Of a stretch of 64,000 bases of DNA, positions 60,742 through 64,000 are shown one piece after another (position 1 is the stretch's first letter; every line of letters begins with the position of its first letter). This DNA comes from Halorutilus salinus (lineage in GTDB: Archaea > Halobacteriota > Halobacteria > Halobacteriales > Halorutilaceae), in contig NZ_RKLV01000008.1 of the NCBI RefSeq assembly GCF_026242195.1, positions 44,896 to 108,895 of the forward strand, written 5' to 3'. A program made the translations under genes and the position numbers. The notes beneath the pieces are model-generated. The model was not told where the DNA came from. It did no database searches and was given only the letters and a program-made list of their open reading frames with translations.

Positions 60742-62390
60742 CTACCGTCGGACTCCTGCTCGCGTAGCTCCTTCCTACGTATCTTACCCGTCACCGTCTT
60801 GGGGAGTTCGTCGACGAACTCCACCTCGCGCGGATACTCGTGCGCCGACAGCTCGTCCTTGACGTGCTGTTTTATCTCCTGCTTCAACGTCTCGGAGGTA
60901 TCGGTACCTTCGCTCGGCACTATGTACGCCTTGACGATGTTGCCGCGTTTCTCGTCGGGCTTGGGTACGACGGCACTCTCGGCGACCGCCTCGTGCTCTC
61001 CGAGCGAGCTTTCGACCTCGAAGGGTCCGATACGGTAGCCTGACGACAGTATGACGTCGTCGGCGCGTCCCTCGAACCAGAAGTAGCCGTCGTCGTCCTT
61101 GTGTCCGAGGTCGCCCGAAAGGTACCACTCGCCGTCGGATCCGTCGACGAAGCAGTCGGCGGTCTTTTCGGGTTCCTCCCAGTACTCTGCAAAGAAGCAC
61201 GGAAAATCTCCGCGCTCCGCTATCTCACCCGTCTCACCCGCTTCGAGTACCTCTCCTGTCTCAGGGTCGACGATCTCGGCTTCGATACCGGGTAGCAGCT
61301 TACCCATGCTTCCGGGACGTAGCTCCATAGCGGGGTAGTTGTTGATCACCATGTTCCCCGTCTCCGTCTGTCCGTACGTGTCGTGTACGGTCACGCCGAG
61401 AACCTCCTCGCCCCAGTCGACGACACCCGCACTCAGGGGTTCGCCGATAGAGAGGGCGTGCCGAAGGTCGAGGTCTACGTCTTCGAGGAGTTCGTCCTTC
61501 TCGCGTAACATACGGTACGCCGTGGGTACGCTGAACAGGACATCGATCGGGTTTTCATCGAGTAGATCCGCCCATTCGGCGGGGTCGAACTCCCCCTCGT
61601 AGACGAACAGCGTCGTACCCCAGAACCACGCACCGAGCGTGTTGATAGGTCCCGTAAGCCATCCGAGATCCGCGGTCGACCAGTAGAGGTCGTCGTCCTG
61701 TAGGTCGACGGCGTACCTCTGCGTCGCGGCGACGCCCGCAACCCACCGGTGTTTGTGCAGAACCCCCTTGGGCAGACCTGTCGTGCCGCTGGTGTAGTAC
61801 AGGAGCGCGTCGTCCTCGCCGCCCGTACGCTCCGCGTCGTACTCGTCGTCCGCGGAGTCGACCGATTCGCCGTACGACGTGTACCCGCCCGCGTCGTCGC
61901 CGACGACGAAGACGGTGTCGACATCCGCTTCTTCGAGAGCCTCCTCGACGGTTCCGAGGTTGTCGCTCGTGGTGATGATCGCGGACGCGTCGCAGTCACC
62001 GAGCCTGTACGAGATACCGTCGGGTCCGAAACGCTCGTTTATTCCGCCGAAGACAGCACCCGACTTCATCGTCCCTATGAGCGAGACGTAGTGCTCAGGG
62101 ACACGCGGCATGTAGCTAAAGACACGGTCGCCGGTACCGATACCGTTTTGTTCGAGGACGTTTGCGAAAGAGGACGACTGACGCGCCAGTTCGTCAAACG
62201 TCATACGTGTCTTACTTCCGTCCTTGGCGACGTGTACCATCGCGTCGTTGTCGCCGCCCTCGGCGTGTCTGTCGCAGGTCTCGTGCGCGACGTTTATTTC
62301 GCCGGGTGCGTCCCAGTCCGCCTCGCCGTATATCTCCGACCAGTCGAAGCTTTGGTACTTTTCGTCGTAGTCCTCCAAGTTGTGGGACAT
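60738..62390 (-). CDS. AMP-forming acyl-CoA synthetase (medium-chain type)
   Basis: This 550-residue ANL-superfamily enzyme activates a carboxylic acid to its CoA ester via acyl-AMP. Motifs: LLYYTSGTTGLPKGV (about 196-210), TYGQTETGNM, GEWYLSGDLGHKDDDGYFWFEGRADDVILSSGYRIGPFEVE and the C-terminal catalytic Lys in PKTVTGKIRRKELRE. It resembles the ACSM/acetyl-CoA-synthetase-like group of haloarchaea. Convergent with the CAP lipoprotein gene (4-nt overlap). Confidence 0.9.
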   Translation of the reverse strand: MSHNLEDYDEKYQSFDWSEIYGEADWDAPGEINVAHETCDRHAEGGDNDAMVHVAKDGSKTRMTFDELARQSSSFANVLEQNGIGTGDRVFSYMPRVPEHYVSLIGTMKSGAVFGGINERFGPDGISYRLGDCDASAIITTSDNLGTVEEALEEADVDTVFVVGDDAGGYTSYGESVDSADDEYDAERTGGEDDALLYYTSGTTGLPKGVLHKHRWVAGVAATQRYAVDLQDDDLYWSTADLGWLTGPINTLGAWFWGTTLFVYEGEFDPAEWADLLDENPIDVLFSVPTAYRMLREKDELLEDVDLDLRHALSIGEPLSAGVVDWGEEVLGVTVHDTYGQTETGNMVINNYPAMELRPGSMGKLLPGIEAEIVDPETGEVLEAGETGEIAERGDFPCFFAEYWEEPEKTADCFVDGSDGEWYLSGDLGHKDDDGYFWFEGRADDVILSSGYRIGPFEVESSLGEHEAVAESAVVPKPDEKRGNIVKAYIVPSEGTDTSETLKQEIKQHVKDELSAHEYPREVEFVDELPKTVTGKIRRKELREQESDGS

Positions 62391-62673
62391 GACGGCGTAT
62401 ATTCGTTGCGCGCACGAATCAAGTTAACCTTGCCTCAGAAAGGTCAGAATGCGGTTCGAGACGCCGACAGGTGTTAACCGAGTCCCTCAGCGGTTGCTAC
62501 GGGTGAGTACGATGTGGATACCTCCTCAGAGGGATCCGATGGCTGATGACCCAAACCACTACGACAAGAACTGACTCCGGACGGCTTAATCCGCCCCGGA
62601 CACCTCAACTCCAACACAGTTAGGTTCCGCTCTTATCCCTTCTCACCGGTAAATCTCCTCTGGATGAGAAACA
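62391..62673. other. Intergenic region at a composition change
   Basis: These 283 bases separate the core-like acyl-CoA synthetase gene from two genes with different codon use. A 20-codon frame (ATG 62512 to TGA 62574) is the only open frame of note and has no support beyond its existence. No repeat or tRNA boundary is visible. Confidence 0.35.
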
Positions 62674-63423
62674 ATGTCTGACCAAGACGACCCTTCAGAA
62701 ACGCGTCGGCGTACAGCACTCAAAGTAGTGGGTGGCGCAGTAGGGGGTGCCTCAGCCGCCGGTGGCACACTCCTGTATACATCACGACCGGTCGCCGCCG
62801 CCACAGACGTCAGTACGATGGCTACGGTAGAGCTTGACTCTAACCAACAGGATGTCACAGGCGTGACGATCGCTCCGGAGATAGAGTTCAAATGGAGCGA
62901 CTTCTCCGACGGCGTGACCGACTTCCAGCTTGACGTTGAGGTGACGACCGAAGCAGGTCTCGACGAGCAAGCTATGAACAGCCTGCTTCCTGAAGGTGAG
63001 TCGGTCGATGCCGGTACGATCAAAACAAGCTGGAACAACCAGTCGAGTAAAACCAGCGCCGTCAATGTCGCGAGTAGCAGTGAGTTCTCCACAGACGGTA
63101 GCGGTAACAGCGACGTATCCGATGTGACAGCCGACAGCGGCACATCCTTCGGTGATGCGAGCGGGAAAGGAACCGTCAAGCTCACCGAACAGGCTCTCGC
63201 CAGCAACTCGTTCTCGAAAAAGCTCTATCCGCAGGGGATCGACGACGGCGTAGCGGCTGGCACACGGGTCACGACAAATATCAAGCTTGATCTGCGCGAG
63301 GGGAGTTCAACCGAGGCAACGATCGACTACAACACCATGGAGTATGGTGTCGTTGTAGACAACCCGAGCATGAGCGGTAGCGAAGGCGATACGACGCTGA
63401 ATACTAACGCAACCGGGAAGTGA
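62674..63423 (+). CDS. Tat-exported protein of unknown function
   Basis: This 249-residue protein has a twin-arginine signal (ETRRRTALKVVGGAVGGASAAGGTLLY, residues 8-34) and likely signal peptidase cleavage after VAAA near 43. The mature part is Ser/Thr/Asp-rich and beta-like, with no cysteine and no lipobox. No family recognised. Its Ile codons are mostly ATC, unlike the ATA-rich core, suggesting acquisition. Confidence 0.6.
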   Translation: MSDQDDPSETRRRTALKVVGGAVGGASAAGGTLLYTSRPVAAATDVSTMATVELDSNQQDVTGVTIAPEIEFKWSDFSDGVTDFQLDVEVTTEAGLDEQAMNSLLPEGESVDAGTIKTSWNNQSSKTSAVNVASSSEFSTDGSGNSDVSDVTADSGTSFGDASGKGTVKLTEQALASNSFSKKLYPQGIDDGVAAGTRVTTNIKLDLREGSSTEATIDYNTMEYGVVVDNPSMSGSEGDTTLNTNATGK

Positions 63424-63459
63424 GAGGTTTAGAACCCCTCCGGCGCAGTTGATGGGGTT

Positions 63460-63939
63460 TTACTCAATAGATCGCCGGTCAATCTCCTCGCTCAGCTCGC
63501 GCATGAACCCTGCGACGGTATTCCCCATCAGATAAACAGGACGACCTTCTTGGAGAACCGAGTCGAGGACTGACGCGGCTGGCTCAGACTCGTCATGCAG
63601 GGCAACCTCGGCGTTGACGCGGTGTTGTAGGAGCGTGTCCTGAGTTCCGGCGGTGTGAATACGACCGATTAAGCTGTTTGCGTGGAGCCGGTTGGGATAA
63701 TGTACGAAGGAGGCTGTCCGTCCGGCTCGGTCGCGATGTGTGTAGACAAACGGCGTGATGGTATCCTCCTCAAGCCGCTCGGTGAGAAACTGTCGTAGGA
63801 GTTCCGTGGATTCGATGTCGTTCATCATAGCGCCGTTCGCTATGAGTTCTCCGCCCTCCAGACTCTGCCAGCCCCACTCATCGTGAAGACGTTTCAATCC
63901 CTTCTCTGGGTTTTCTACTTCTGGGCTCTGGTGAATCAC
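63460..63939 (-). CDS. Hypothetical protein
   Basis: This 159-residue acidic soluble protein has segments LLRQFLTERLEEDTITPFVYTHRDRAGRTASFVHYPNRLHANSLIGRIH and a His-rich middle. I do not recognise the family. Convergent with the Tat-exported protein gene. Codon use is similar to that neighbour rather than to the core. Confidence 0.5.
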   Translation of the reverse strand: MIHQSPEVENPEKGLKRLHDEWGWQSLEGGELIANGAMMNDIESTELLRQFLTERLEEDTITPFVYTHRDRAGRTASFVHYPNRLHANSLIGRIHTAGTQDTLLQHRVNAEVALHDESEPAASVLDSVLQEGRPVYLMGNTVAGFMRELSEEIDRRSIE

Positions 63940-64000
63940 TAGGTAGCGATGGATTGTATCGTTAGAGCAAGGAGAATGAAGCGGGAAACATCGAGTTGGA

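Noticed and set aside
62512..62574. 20-codon ORF before the Tat-exported protein gene
   Set aside because: Very short, no promoter-like box at the right distance and no sign of conservation visible from one sequence.

Overview
The window comes from a haloarchaeon (class Halobacteria). The proteins are strongly acidic. Marker families are archaeal or haloarchaeal: plant-type halophilic ferredoxin, DUF2150, a TbsP-like regulator, archaeal HemA, PssA, Trm1, Gar1, SRP19, NMD3, RadA, SecF/SecD and halocyanin-type lipoproteins. Many genes have a TTTAAA/TTTATA-like box about 27 nt before the start codon, the pattern of leaderless haloarchaeal transcripts. The core is GC-rich yet uses the Ile codon ATA often.

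Layout. 0-7.7 kb: APC permease plus TrkA protein, a TrkA-gated K+ channel, hemA, pssA, ferredoxin, an RFC-like ATPase and a TbsP-like regulator. 7.7-9.1 kb: gene-poor stretch and a PIN/UPF0175 toxin-antitoxin pair. 9.2-27.5 kb: housekeeping genes (AglJ-like transferase, Trm1, ComB-like, acyl-CoA dehydrogenase, cyclophilin, tRNA-Cys, tmk, CDF transporter, ThpR, PhoU, a Taw2-like protein, LeuRS), including an iron-box-like double palindrome in front of a DUF5059-cupredoxin lipoprotein. 27.7-40.2 kb: a molybdenum island with moaA, a MoaD/SAMP-like protein, mobB-moaE, halocyanin, a sulfite-oxidase-family enzyme, FKBP, a cupin-MoaB fusion, two moeA genes, a tungstate/molybdate ABC transporter, a Tfx-type regulator and moaC. 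Mo/W uptake, cofactor assembly, an exported Mo enzyme and a possible electron acceptor thus lie together. 40.3-49.1 kb: ppa, srp19-PHP-gar1, LEA-like protein, phosphoglycolate phosphatase, radA, nmd3, secFD, rnhB and a redoxin.

49.1-56.3 kb: a tRNA-Gly(CCC) gene preceded by an array of hairpin repeats and followed by a 6.7-kb integrated element. The element is bounded by a perfect 42-bp direct repeat of the tRNA 3' part. It carries a broken chimeric integrase, an MNT/HEPN pair, a second toxin-antitoxin-like pair, a coiled-coil protein and two Orc1/Cdc6-type ATPases.

56.3-64 kb: small membrane proteins with a winged-helix regulator, a second, membrane-anchored sulfite-oxidase-family enzyme, a methyltransferase whose 3' end is tandemly duplicated, a CAP-domain lipoprotein and an acyl-CoA synthetase. 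Two unrecognised genes with different codon use end the window. The most novel items are the chimeric integrase and nested attachment sites, the cupin-MoaB fusion, the MoaD-like protein whose diglycine is followed by a tail one base out of frame from a stop, the candidate operators, and the structured leuS leader.
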